From: G963674955 sp963674955
GTDB lineage: Bacteria > Desulfobacterota > Desulfovibrionia > Desulfovibrionales > Desulfovibrionaceae
Assembly (NCBI GenBank): GCA_963674955.2
Contig: CAXXKR010000001.1
Coordinates: forward strand, 744,001-808,000
Direction: 5' to 3'
Length of the DNA: 64,000 nucleotides
The notes beneath the pieces were generated by a model. The model saw nothing but the letters and a program-made list of their open reading frames with translations, did not search any database and was not told the origin of the DNA. The stretch's first letter is position 1, and each line of letters starts with the position of its first letter. The position numbers were made by a program, and so were the translations under genes. Shown one piece after another: positions 7,529 to 16,135 of the stretch.

Positions 7529-10039
7529 ATGGGCGACACTGAAGCAGGAATGGTAATGGGCCGAGAGGAAATCAGCAAGGAACTGGAGCGGGAGATCGCC
7601 AGGCGGAAACGGGCCGAGAAGGAATTGCAGGCCCGCATCCGCTACGAAGGGGCCATTGCCGCCTGCTCCAAGATTCTGCTCACCGGGGCCTTTGACGACG
7701 GTTCCCTCGTGACTGCCTTCGAGACCGTGCGCAAGGCTGCCGATGTCAGCCGAATCTATCTTTTCGAAAATTTCCAGCACAAGACCAGGGGGCTTTGCGC
7801 CCGGCAGAGGATAGAGGTTTGCGGGGCCGGAATTCCTTCGGAACTGGACAACCCGGAGTTGCAGGATTTCGCGTACGAGGAAGCCGGGTTCGAAAGATGG
7901 ATGAACGAGCTTCCCGCCGGGCGAGAGATTCATGGAAACATCTCCAAGTTTCCAAGGCGGGAGAGAGAGTTTCTCGAGGCGCAGAAAATCCTGTCCATCC
8001 TGGTCATTCCGGTGTTCGTGAACAAGCGTTGGCTGGGTTTCATAGGCTTCGACGACATGGCTCAGGCCAGGAAGTGGTGGCCCGAAGACGTGACCCTTCT
8101 GGGCGCCCTGGCCGAGATGACAGGGGCCTTTGTCAAGCGTTCCGAGACCGGGCGGGAGCTTCTGGACCAGGAGAGGAAATTGGGAACCCTGGTCAACAAT
8201 ATGCCGGTGATGATCGAGGCCTTTGACGAAGACGGCAACATAGTTTTCTGGAATCGGGAATGCGAAATGGTTACTGGGTACAGTGCAGACGAGATTCTCC
8301 GCAATCCGGAAGCCATGAGTCTTCTGTACCCGGACGCCGAATACCGCAGGGACATCAGTAACGACATTCGCGAGAGCGGCGACGGCTACCGCCATCGCGA
8401 AAGGCGCTTGCGCTGCAAGGACGGCAGCTACAAGATCATAGCATGGTCGGACGTATCCAGGCATTATCCCCTGTCCGGCTGGCGCTCCTGGAACGTGGGC
8501 GTGGACCAGAGCGAACGGGAGCACATCGAGCGAAAGGTCATCCAGGCCAAAAAGGAATGGGAAAGCACCTTCGACTCGGTTCCCAACCTCATAGCGGTTC
8601 TAAGCCCGGACATGACCGTCAGGCGGCTGAACATGGCCTTTGCCGACAGACTGCACCAGCGGCCCCAGGATATCGTGGGCAAGCCTTTCAAGGACTATGT
8701 GGACGCCGATGGGGATTCCGGCAATGTCAGCTCCAGGATCATCAGCATGGCCGACAGCGCCCACTGTTCCGTGAGCGAGCTTTCAATACCCGGCCTTGGG
8801 GGCCACTTTCTGATCACGGTCTGCCCCTACTATCTGGGGGACGAGCGCAAGGGGTCCATATTCATCGCCCACGACATCTCCAAATGGAAGACAATGGAGA
8901 GGCAGCTGCGCCAGGTTCAGAAGATGGAGGCCCTTGGCACTTTGGCTGGCGGCATAGCCCATGATTTCAATAATATACTTGGCGTGATCATGGGCTACAC
9001 CGAAATCAATCTGGAACGGAAGGGCGACGAATCCGGCCTGGAGCGGAGGCTGGGCGAAGTGCTCAAGGCCGGAAACAGGGCCAAGGACCTCATAGGCCAG
9101 ATACTCACGTTCAGCCGTCAGGGGGACCAGGAGGTCAGGCCCCTGAATCTCGACCCCATGATCAAGGAGACCTTGAAGCTCATCCGGGCCATGATTCCGG
9201 CCAACATAGAGACACGCTACGAACAGCGTTGCGAGACCGACGTCGTGCTGGCCGATCCCACCCAGATCCATCAGGTGCTCATGAATCTTTGCACAAACGC
9301 GGTCCACGCCATGAAGGACAAGGGCGGGATCATGGATGTCAGCACACTGGACTTCGTTCTGGGCAAGGGCGGAGCGCCGGGCCTTCCCGGCCTTGCGCCG
9401 GGCAGGTACGTGCGTCTCAGCGTGCGCGACACCGGCGAGGGCATCGACCCTCGGATAGTGGAGCGGATTTTCGACCCCTTCTTCACCACCAAGAAGCCGG
9501 GTGAGGGCACGGGCATGGGGCTTTCCGTGGTCCACGGCATAGTGGAAAAAATCGGCGGCGGAGTGGCCGCCGCCAGCGAGCCGGGCCAAGGCACGACGAT
9601 GCATGTCTATATCCCCCAGTCGGAGCAATCTCCTGGACAGGACAAGATGCCTGTTCATGGAACGGGTTCGGGGCAGGGGCGGGTGCTTCTGGTGGACGAC
9701 GAGGACGCCCTTGTGGAAATCGGAAGGGAGATGCTCGAGGACATGGGTTATTCAGTTTCCACCTACACGAATAGCCTGGAGGCCCTGGAGGCGTTCAGCC
9801 GCAGCCCAAAAGTCTTTGATCTGGTGATCACCGACCAGACCATGCCCGGAATGTCCGGAGTCCAACTGGCCGGGCGCATCGCGGAGATATCCTCGCAGAT
9901 TCCGGTCATTCTTTGCACCGGTTTCAAGGAGACTATCTCTCCCAAGCTCGGCGACGTGCCGAACATCAGGAAGGTCCTGGGCAAGCCGGTCATGAAAAGC
10001 GACCTTGCCGCAGCGGTGGACATGGTCCTTCCAAGGTAA
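7529..10039 (+). CDS. GAF-PAS-PAS hybrid sensor histidine kinase with receiver domain
   Basis: 836 residues, with no membrane segment seen. Order: a coiled N-terminus rich in charged residues (to about 40), a GAF-like domain (about 45-210), PAS (about 215-335), PAS (about 345-455), a HisKA helix with the phospho-acceptor His in LAGGIAHDFNNIL (about 475), an HATPase domain (LMNLCTNAVHAM, RDTGEGIDP, GTGMGLSVVHGI) and a C-terminal receiver (VLLVDDEDALVEIG; acceptor Asp in LVITDQTMPG). It is soluble and thus senses an internal signal. The start could also be the ATG at 7556, which has an AGGA six bases upstream. No dedicated regulator overlaps it; the STAS/NtrC set begins 200 bases downstream. 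Confidence 0.88.
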   Translation: MGDTEAGMVMGREEISKELEREIARRKRAEKELQARIRYEGAIAACSKILLTGAFDDGSLVTAFETVRKAADVSRIYLFENFQHKTRGLCARQRIEVCGAGIPSELDNPELQDFAYEEAGFERWMNELPAGREIHGNISKFPRREREFLEAQKILSILVIPVFVNKRWLGFIGFDDMAQARKWWPEDVTLLGALAEMTGAFVKRSETGRELLDQERKLGTLVNNMPVMIEAFDEDGNIVFWNRECEMVTGYSADEILRNPEAMSLLYPDAEYRRDISNDIRESGDGYRHRERRLRCKDGSYKIIAWSDVSRHYPLSGWRSWNVGVDQSEREHIERKVIQAKKEWESTFDSVPNLIAVLSPDMTVRRLNMAFADRLHQRPQDIVGKPFKDYVDADGDSGNVSSRIISMADSAHCSVSELSIPGLGGHFLITVCPYYLGDERKGSIFIAHDISKWKTMERQLRQVQKMEALGTLAGGIAHDFNNILGVIMGYTEINLERKGDESGLERRLGEVLKAGNRAKDLIGQILTFSRQGDQEVRPLNLDPMIKETLKLIRAMIPANIETRYEQRCETDVVLADPTQIHQVLMNLCTNAVHAMKDKGGIMDVSTLDFVLGKGGAPGLPGLAPGRYVRLSVRDTGEGIDPRIVERIFDPFFTTKKPGEGTGMGLSVVHGIVEKIGGGVAAASEPGQGTTMHVYIPQSEQSPGQDKMPVHGTGSGQGRVLLVDDEDALVEIGREMLEDMGYSVSTYTNSLEALEAFSRSPKVFDLVITDQTMPGMSGVQLAGRIAEISSQIPVILCTGFKETISPKLGDVPNIRKVLGKPVMKSDLAAAVDMVLPR

Positions 10040-10138
10040 CCTCCGGTCGACAGGCACACCTTCACGTTTTTTCAAGCGCCGTTCTTCCCCGGCTGCGGCG
10101 GCCGATCGGCATCCTTCAAAAAAATATTGAAGTCCGTG

Positions 10139-10153
10139 TGGCATTATTCATGC
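10139..10153 (+). promoter_or_regulatory. Probable sigma-54 promoter (-24/-12)
   Basis: TGGCATTATTCATGC has the invariant GG and GC spaced exactly 10 bases apart and differs from the consensus TGGCAC-N5-TTGC at two less-conserved bases. It lies 87 bases upstream of the STAS gene. An inverted repeat CTTCAA-N7-TTGAAG (10114-10132) sits immediately upstream. An NtrC-type activator is encoded two genes downstream, which fits an autoregulated sigma-54 operon. Confidence 0.5.
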
Positions 10154-10239
10154 CCGTTTGCTAAGCTTTGTTTGAACCCCGTTTTTTCGGGGATGGCTGC
10201 GTTCCGTATCTCAGTTCAGGTTGAAAGCCGGGGGTGGGC

Positions 10240-10596
10240 ATGAACGTCATAAAGGCGGTGGACGAAGTTGACGGTGTGGCTTTGATTTCCCTTCAGGGAA
10301 GGCTCGACGCGGATTCTTCGCCGATCCTCAGGGCGGAGCTGAAAAAGGTGGTGGAAAGGGGTTTGGACAGGCTTGTGCTCGATTTTTCGGATTTGGAGTT
10401 CATGGACAGCACCGGCATCGAGGCGGTCCTCTACGGCTTGAGAATAATGCTCGGCCGGGAAGGCGACATACGCATAGCCGCCCCGCCTCCGCCCGTCAGG
10501 GCTCTCTTCGAGCTGGCGCGGCTGGACAAGGTTTTTAGGATATTCGATTCCGTTGCCCAGGCCAGGAACGGAGTCGAGACCTGGCGGCGGCCTTGA
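10240..10596 (+). CDS. STAS-domain anti-anti-sigma-factor-like protein
   Basis: 118 residues forming a single STAS domain. The SpoIIAA-type switch region is present (LVLDFSDLEFMDSTGIEAVL), with the phosphorylatable Ser in MDSTG. Such proteins bind an anti-sigma kinase or work as phospho-switches in partner-switching. No RsbW/SpoIIAB-like kinase is adjacent, so the partner is unknown. The ATG at 10240 is preferred over the GTG at 10234 because GGGGG precedes it. It is followed 37 bases later by a PAS hybrid kinase and probably shares the sigma-54 promoter upstream. Confidence 0.85.
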   Translation: MNVIKAVDEVDGVALISLQGRLDADSSPILRAELKKVVERGLDRLVLDFSDLEFMDSTGIEAVLYGLRIMLGREGDIRIAAPPPPVRALFELARLDKVFRIFDSVAQARNGVETWRRP

Positions 10597-10633
10597 CGCT
10601 TTTCAAAACTTTCTGCTTTGGGTAACCTGCCCC

Positions 10634-12601
10634 ATGACCGAGAATCTCTCCCCTCCGCACGACGACGATTACCGAAGCATTTTCGAAAATGCCGTGGTCG
10701 GCATTTTTCGAAAGACGCACCAGGGAAAATTCGTCAGCCTCAACCCCGCAATGGCCAGGATATTCGGCTACGAGTCGCCCGAGGCGATGCTCAAGGGCAT
10801 CAAGGACATTGGCCACAAGGTGTTCGTGGACCCGGAAAGCCCCCAAGAGCTTCTGGCCAAACTGAGAGCGGAGGGGCGGGTCAGCCTCTTCGAGTTCAGG
10901 GTTTTTCGCAAGGACCGCAGCATTATCTGGATTTCCGCAAACGGTCGCGCCGTATGCGGCGAGGATGGTGAAATCAAGTACTACGAGGGCACCCTCGTGG
11001 ACATTACGGAGCGCAAGCGCGCCGAGGAGGAGAGGGCGCGGCTGGCCGCCGCGGTTGGCCAGGTCGCAGAGAATGTGCTCATAACGGATACCGACTTCAG
11101 GATAGAGTATGTAAACGCCGCCTTTGAGCGCGATACGGGGTACGGCCTGGAGGAAGTGGCTGGTCGGCATGTGTCGCTGCTCAGCGCCAGAAACAGGGGT
11201 TCAGGTTTTTTCGAGGACATCCGCAGGCAGGTTTTGGGCGGCGAGGTCTGGTCCGGCGGCATAAGCACCAAGGGCAAGGACGACAAGGTCCGCGAATCCA
11301 AGATCATGGTCAGCCCCCTGCGCGACGAAGGCGGACGCGTGGTCAATCTGGTTCTGGTCTCCCGCGACGTTACCCGGCAGGTGCAGTTGGAAAAGCAGCT
11401 GCTCCAGGCCCAGAAGATGGAGGCCATCGGCACGCTGGCCGGGGGCATTGCCCACGATTTCAACAATATTCTCATGCCTGTCATGGTCCATGCCCAGATG
11501 GCCCTCCGGGACATGGCCGAGGACGATCCCAGGGCCTGGAGGCTGGACCGCGTACTCAAGGCGGTCAAACGGGCCAAGGGTCTGGTTCGCCAGATACTTG
11601 ATTTCGGCAGGCGGGGGTCCGGAGAGAAACGGGCCTACAATCTTTCGCCCATCATCAAGGAAACCCTTCACTTCGTAAGGGCCACGCTGCCTTCGACCAT
11701 CGACATCCAGCGCGACATCAGCCCGGAGAACGACATGGCCATGGTCGATCCCACCCAAGTTCACCAGATACTGGTCAATCTTTGCTCGAACTCGGGATAT
11801 GCCATGCGCCAGACCGGGGGAGAGTTGAACGTGGGCCTGCATAACGTGGCGGTGAACGGCAAGGAGCCGGACCAGGAGTTGACGGGCGAGCCGGGTCTGC
11901 CGCCGGGCCTGGGCTACGGCGACTACGTCGTCCTGACCGTGGAGGACAGCGGCGCGGGCATGAGTCCTGAAACCATGGAGCGCATCTACGATCCCTTTTT
12001 CACCACCAAGGGCAGTCATGAAGGCACGGGCATGGGCCTGTCCGTTGTTCACGGCATAGTGACGGGCTACGGCGGCGGCATCACCGTTGAGAGCGAGCGG
12101 GGCAGGGGCACTGTATTTCGCGTTTATCTGCCCTGTATCGAGGCGTTGCCGGGCCATGTGGAGGAAGCGATATCCTTGCCGCCCAGGCTGGGTTACGAGC
12201 GAATCCTTGTGGTGGACGACGAACCGGACATAGTCGAAGCCTGGAAGGACGTGCTGAAGAACCAGGGCTACAAGGTCTTCGCCCATCAAAACAGCGTCGA
12301 GGCACTGAAGGAGTTTGTTGAATCGCCGGATTCATTCGATCTGGTCATTACCGACCAGACCATGCCCCAGATGACGGGGGAGGAATTGGCCAGGACCATT
12401 CTCGGAATCAGGCCGGACCTGCCCGTGGTCCTTTGCACCGGATACACCGAGGCCGTCAGCCCGGAGCAAATGAAACTTTCGGGCATCGACCGGGTGGCCT
12501 TCAAGCCCTTGGACGTCGAAGACATGAATCGCATCGTGGGTGAAATGCTCGGACCGCAGGCAGGCAACGGAGGCGATCTTGGCCAGAGTGCTGATAATTG
12601 A
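10634..12601 (+). CDS. PAS-PAS hybrid sensor histidine kinase with receiver domain
   Basis: 655 residues, soluble. It has PAS 1 (about 12-125, SIFENAVVGIFR), PAS 2 (about 135-255), HisKA with the acceptor His in GTLAGGIAHDFNN (about 280), an HATPase domain (LVNLCSNSGYAM, EDSGAGMSP, GTGMGLSVVHG) and a receiver (about 525-645; ILVVDDEPDIVEAW, Asp in LVITDQTMPQM). The kinase core is closely similar to the kinase at 7529. The downstream NtrC-type gene starts inside its last 23 bases, so the two are translationally coupled and very likely a cognate pair. The ATG at 10634 has only a weak ribosome site. Confidence 0.88.
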   Translation: MTENLSPPHDDDYRSIFENAVVGIFRKTHQGKFVSLNPAMARIFGYESPEAMLKGIKDIGHKVFVDPESPQELLAKLRAEGRVSLFEFRVFRKDRSIIWISANGRAVCGEDGEIKYYEGTLVDITERKRAEEERARLAAAVGQVAENVLITDTDFRIEYVNAAFERDTGYGLEEVAGRHVSLLSARNRGSGFFEDIRRQVLGGEVWSGGISTKGKDDKVRESKIMVSPLRDEGGRVVNLVLVSRDVTRQVQLEKQLLQAQKMEAIGTLAGGIAHDFNNILMPVMVHAQMALRDMAEDDPRAWRLDRVLKAVKRAKGLVRQILDFGRRGSGEKRAYNLSPIIKETLHFVRATLPSTIDIQRDISPENDMAMVDPTQVHQILVNLCSNSGYAMRQTGGELNVGLHNVAVNGKEPDQELTGEPGLPPGLGYGDYVVLTVEDSGAGMSPETMERIYDPFFTTKGSHEGTGMGLSVVHGIVTGYGGGITVESERGRGTVFRVYLPCIEALPGHVEEAISLPPRLGYERILVVDDEPDIVEAWKDVLKNQGYKVFAHQNSVEALKEFVESPDSFDLVITDQTMPQMTGEELARTILGIRPDLPVVLCTGYTEAVSPEQMKLSGIDRVAFKPLDVEDMNRIVGEMLGPQAGNGGDLGQSADN

Positions 12602-13976
12602 TGACGACCCAATGATTTGCGAGGCCCTGGGCAGCGTCGTGGACGGTCTGGGGCACAGCCATCTCGGGGCTGAAACCTTGGCGCGGGGCTTGAACATCTT
12701 GTCCGCCGGCGGGGTGGACGTGGTTTTTCTCGACGTTCGCCTGCCGGACGGTTCAGGCCTTGAGGCCATAACCTCCATCAGAAACAGGGCCGATGCGCCG
12801 GAAGTGATCATCATAACCGGCGAAGGGGACCCGGACGGAGCGGAATTGGCAGTCCGCCATGGCGCCTGGGACTACGTGCAGAAACCGGCGTCCATCGACC
12901 GCATGGTATTGCCCTTGCTGCGGGCCTTGGAATATCGCGAGAACAATTCCGGTGTCCGGCGGGGAGTCGATCTGAAAAGGGATCGGGTCATCGGCTCCAG
13001 TCCGGCCACCGCCACCTGTCTTGAAATTGCGGCCAGCGCCGCTGAAAACAGCGCCAGCGTTCTGCTTACGGGCGAGACCGGCGTTGGCAAGGAGGTCTTC
13101 GCCAGAGTCATTCACGAGAACAGCGACAGGGCGAACGGGCCTTTCGTTGTGGTGGATTGCGCTTCGCTGCCTCCCAACCTGGTGGAAAGCCTGCTCTTCG
13201 GCCACGTCAAGGGGGCCTTTACCAGCGCGGACAGGGACCGCTCGGGATTGGTGGGCCAGGCGGACAGGGGCACCCTGTTTCTGGACGAAGTGGGGGAGAT
13301 GCCCCTGGAAGTGCAGCGTGTCTTCCTGCGGGTGCTTCAGGAAAGGAGATTCAGGCCTGTGGGCTCGAATCAAGAGGTGTCCAGCGACTTCAGGCTCATG
13401 GCCGCCACCAACAGGAATCTGGACCGCGACGTGGCCGCCGCCGCCTTTCGCAACGACCTGTTGTTCAGGCTCAGGACGATCGTCCTGGACGTGCCTCCCC
13501 TGAGAGAAAGACGCGAAGACATCCGGGATTTGGCCGACCACTATTCAAGGGAAATATGCAATCGCTACGGAGTGGCCGAGAAGAAACCGGCCCAGGACAT
13601 GTATGAGGCCCTTGAGGGCTATCACTGGCCCGGAAACGTGCGCGAACTGATTAATTCCCTGGAGCGGGCGATAGTCGCTGCCGGCGACGGGCCGGTGCTC
13701 TATGCCCGCTATCTTCCCGAGGAGATGCGCGTCTATATGGCGCGTTCCTCGGTGGAACGGTCCATGGCTTCGATCAAGCGTGATGATTCCGCCGACTTGG
13801 GCAACGGCGCGCCGCCACCCTTTGAGGAATTCAGGAACAAGGCCTTCACAACCTATCTGACCCGGCTCATGGCTTCATCCTGTGACAGTGTGACCAGGGC
13901 CTGCGACATCTCCGGCCTGTCCCGTTCATACCTGTACAAGCTTCTGGACAAGTACGGCGTGCGCAAAAAGGATTGA
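12579..13976 (+). CDS. NtrC-type sigma-54-dependent response regulator
   Basis: 465 residues. The start is TTG at 12579, chosen because a strong GGAGG lies five bases upstream and the receiver motif (ARVLIIDDDPMICEAL) begins directly after. Order: receiver (1-120; acceptor Asp in VVFLDVRLPDG), AAA+ sigma-54 interaction domain (about 140-375; Walker A GETGVGKE, Walker B GTLFLDEVGEMP, second-region R-finger LRERREDI) and a Fis-type HTH (about 430-462, ACDISGLSRSYLYKLLDKYG). The loop that contacts sigma-54 reads GAFTSA rather than GAFTGA. The gene overlaps the upstream kinase gene, and cooS begins 200 bases downstream after a palindrome that could be its binding site. Confidence 0.92.
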   Translation: MARVLIIDDDPMICEALGSVVDGLGHSHLGAETLARGLNILSAGGVDVVFLDVRLPDGSGLEAITSIRNRADAPEVIIITGEGDPDGAELAVRHGAWDYVQKPASIDRMVLPLLRALEYRENNSGVRRGVDLKRDRVIGSSPATATCLEIAASAAENSASVLLTGETGVGKEVFARVIHENSDRANGPFVVVDCASLPPNLVESLLFGHVKGAFTSADRDRSGLVGQADRGTLFLDEVGEMPLEVQRVFLRVLQERRFRPVGSNQEVSSDFRLMAATNRNLDRDVAAAAFRNDLLFRLRTIVLDVPPLRERREDIRDLADHYSREICNRYGVAEKKPAQDMYEALEGYHWPGNVRELINSLERAIVAAGDGPVLYARYLPEEMRVYMARSSVERSMASIKRDDSADLGNGAPPPFEEFRNKAFTTYLTRLMASSCDSVTRACDISGLSRSYLYKLLDKYGVRKKD

Positions 13977-14000
13977 TCTTCGCAATCCCTTCCTCTTTGT

Positions 14001-14031
14001 CCTCTATTGGAGACAGTATCTCCAATAGAGG
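14001..14031. promoter_or_regulatory. Perfect palindrome upstream of cooS (possible activator site)
   Basis: Arms of 13 bases (CCTCTATTGGAGA and its complement) around the 5-base spacer CAGTA. There is no T-tract after it, so it is a poor intrinsic terminator. It lies 24 bases after the NtrC-type gene and about 175 bases before cooS, a usual distance for an enhancer-type site of a sigma-54 activator. Its role is inferred. Confidence 0.55.
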
Positions 14032-14127
14032 ATGGCAAAGCTCGCCTACGTGTTATCAAATGAACAATGGTAATACGATTTATCTCTATCCTCTTGTTTT
14101 GAAAGGATTATATACGTCATGCCTCTT

Positions 14128-14142
14128 TGGCATGCATCTTGT
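14128..14142 (+). promoter_or_regulatory. Weak sigma-54-like promoter before cooS
   Basis: TGGCATGCATCTTGT matches TGGCAC-N5-TTGC in the -24 element and in the spacing but has T instead of C in the -12 GC pair. Transcription would start roughly 24 bases before the cooS ATG. The upstream palindrome and the adjacent NtrC-type gene make it plausible; the -12 mismatch makes it uncertain. Confidence 0.3.
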
Positions 14143-14176
14143 TCCTACAAGGGCAAAATCAACTCAGGAGGAACCA

Positions 14177-16057
14177 ATGAGCGAGAAAAGAGGGGAAAAG
14201 GAACTAAGTGTCTGTGCGGACGCGCAGGCCATGATCGTCAAGGCCCGGAAAGAGAAGGTTGAAACCGTTTGGGACCGCCTGGACGACCAGACCCCGCATT
14301 GCAAATTCTGCGAGTTGGGTCTGTCCTGCCATAACTGCGCCATGGGTCCCTGCCGTATCAGCCCCAAGGGCGACAAGAAGCAGAAGGGCGTTTGCGGGGC
14401 CGGTCCCGACACCATCGTCGCCAGGAACTTCGGGCGCGGAGTGGCGGCCGGAGCTGCGGCCCATTCGGACCATGGCCGCGATCTGGTGGAGTTGCTTCAC
14501 GCGCTGGGCGAAGGCGCCACGGACGGCTATGAAATCCGCGACGAAGCCAAGCTCAGGCGTATCGCCGAGGAAGTGGGCTGCGATGTGAGCGGCATGTCCC
14601 TCAAGGACGCGGCCAAGGCCTTGGGTGAGAAACTCATGGGCCAGTACGGCATGGTCAGGGGCGATCTGGCCTTTTTCAGTCGCGTCCCCGAGCAGCGCAA
14701 GGCCTTGTGGAAGAAACTGGGCGTGACGCCGCGCGGAGTGGACCGGGAAGTGGTGGAGATGATGCACCGCACGCACATGGGCGTGGACAACGATCCCGTG
14801 TCCCTGCTTCTGCACTCGGCGCGCATCTCCCTTTCCGACGGCTGGGGCGGTTCCATGATGGCCACCGAGGTTTCGGACATCATTTTCGGTACGCCAAAGC
14901 CTGTCAAGGCGCTGGTCAACCTCGGCGTGCTCAAGAAGGACCACGTCAACATCCTGGTCCACGGCCACAATCCCGTAGTCTCTGAAATGATCCTGGCCGC
15001 GGTCAAGAATCCCGAGCTTTTGGCCCTGGCCAAGTCCAAGGGCGCGGCTGGCATCAATCTGGCCGGTCTTTGCTGCACCGGCAACGAGCTGCTCATGCGC
15101 CAGGGCATTCCCCTGGCAGGCAACCACCTGATGACCGAGCTGGCCATAGTCACCGGAGCCACGGACCTCATGGTGGTGGATTACCAGTGCATCATGCCCG
15201 CCGTGGTCAACGTTGCCGACTGCTACCACACCCGCGTGGTCAGCACCTCGGACAAGGCCCAGTTCCCCGGTGCCACGCATATGGAATTCCATCCGCACAA
15301 CGCCGCGGATGAGGCCGTCAAGGTCGTGCGCATGGCCATCGAGGCGTATTCCGAGCGCGATGCCTCGCGCGTGGATATCCCGGTCAAGCCTGTGGACATG
15401 TATTCCGGTTTTTCCAACGAGGCGATCCTGGAAGCCCTCGGCGGAACCCCGGACCCGCTCATCGACGCCATCAAGGCCGGAAAGGTTCGCGGCGTCATCG
15501 GAATCGTGGGCTGCAATAATCCCAAGGTCAAGCACGACCACAGCCACAACACCCTGGCCAGGGAATGCATCAAGCGCGACATCCTGGTCCTGGTCACGGG
15601 CTGTGCGGCAGGCGCAATGGGCAAGGACGGCCTCATGGTGCCCGAGGCGGCGTCACTGTGCGGCCCCGGTCTCAAGGAAATTTGCGGAGCGCTGGGCATC
15701 CCGCCGGTACTGCACGTGGGTTCCTGCGTGGACAACAGCCGCATCCTGCACATCTGCGGACTGCTGGCCAAGACAATAGGCTGCGACATCTCGGATCTGC
15801 CCGTGGCTGCGGCCGCCCCGGAATGGTACTCGGAAAAGGCCGAGACCATCGGACTGTACGCTGTCAGTTCCGGCATCTACACCATCCTCGGCCTGCCGCC
15901 CATGATCCTGGGCAGCGAATTGGTCACCAACCTGGCGGTCAAGGGGCTTGAGGATGTGATCGGCGCGACCTTCGCGGTGGAAGGCGATCCCGTGAAAATG
16001 GCCGATCTGGCCGAGGCCAGGATCGTGACCAAGCGCAAGGCCCTGGGCCTGGAATAG
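14177..16057 (+). CDS. cooS: Ni-containing anaerobic CO dehydrogenase catalytic subunit
   Basis: 626 residues, the usual length for CooS. It oxidises CO to CO2 at a Ni-Fe-S C-cluster. Visible ligand motifs are the N-terminal B/D-cluster cysteines (CKFCELGLSCHNCAMGPC, residues of about 38-55), the C-cluster His in LVHGHNP (about 260), and cysteines in GLCCTGNE, VDYQCIMP, GIVGCNNPK, VTGCAAGAMG and HVGSCVDNSR. The ATG at 14177 follows AGGAGG. No CooA-type CO sensor or CooF ferredoxin is next to it, unlike some relatives. cooC follows after 78 bases including a hairpin. No hydrogenase genes are in the window, so the electron acceptor is not known. Confidence 0.97.
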   Translation: MSEKRGEKELSVCADAQAMIVKARKEKVETVWDRLDDQTPHCKFCELGLSCHNCAMGPCRISPKGDKKQKGVCGAGPDTIVARNFGRGVAAGAAAHSDHGRDLVELLHALGEGATDGYEIRDEAKLRRIAEEVGCDVSGMSLKDAAKALGEKLMGQYGMVRGDLAFFSRVPEQRKALWKKLGVTPRGVDREVVEMMHRTHMGVDNDPVSLLLHSARISLSDGWGGSMMATEVSDIIFGTPKPVKALVNLGVLKKDHVNILVHGHNPVVSEMILAAVKNPELLALAKSKGAAGINLAGLCCTGNELLMRQGIPLAGNHLMTELAIVTGATDLMVVDYQCIMPAVVNVADCYHTRVVSTSDKAQFPGATHMEFHPHNAADEAVKVVRMAIEAYSERDASRVDIPVKPVDMYSGFSNEAILEALGGTPDPLIDAIKAGKVRGVIGIVGCNNPKVKHDHSHNTLARECIKRDILVLVTGCAAGAMGKDGLMVPEAASLCGPGLKEICGALGIPPVLHVGSCVDNSRILHICGLLAKTIGCDISDLPVAAAAPEWYSEKAETIGLYAVSSGIYTILGLPPMILGSELVTNLAVKGLEDVIGATFAVEGDPVKMADLAEARIVTKRKALGLE

Positions 16058-16083
16058 TATTCGAACTCCATTGGAATCCGACT

Positions 16084-16105
16084 CGGGGGGTCTGCGGACC
16101 CCCCG
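16084..16105 (+). terminator. GC hairpin between cooS and cooC
   Basis: CGGGGGGTC and its complement enclose a short TGC/TGCG loop. No T-run follows, so it may only attenuate transcription or stabilise the cooS transcript rather than separate cooC. Confidence 0.45.
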
Positions 16106-16135
16106 CACCTCACAGCGACAAAAACGGGAGCGGGC

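Noticed and set aside
14001..14031. Intrinsic terminator of the NtrC-type gene
   Set aside because: The stem is A/T-containing with no following T-run, so a protein-binding site is more likely, though termination is not excluded.
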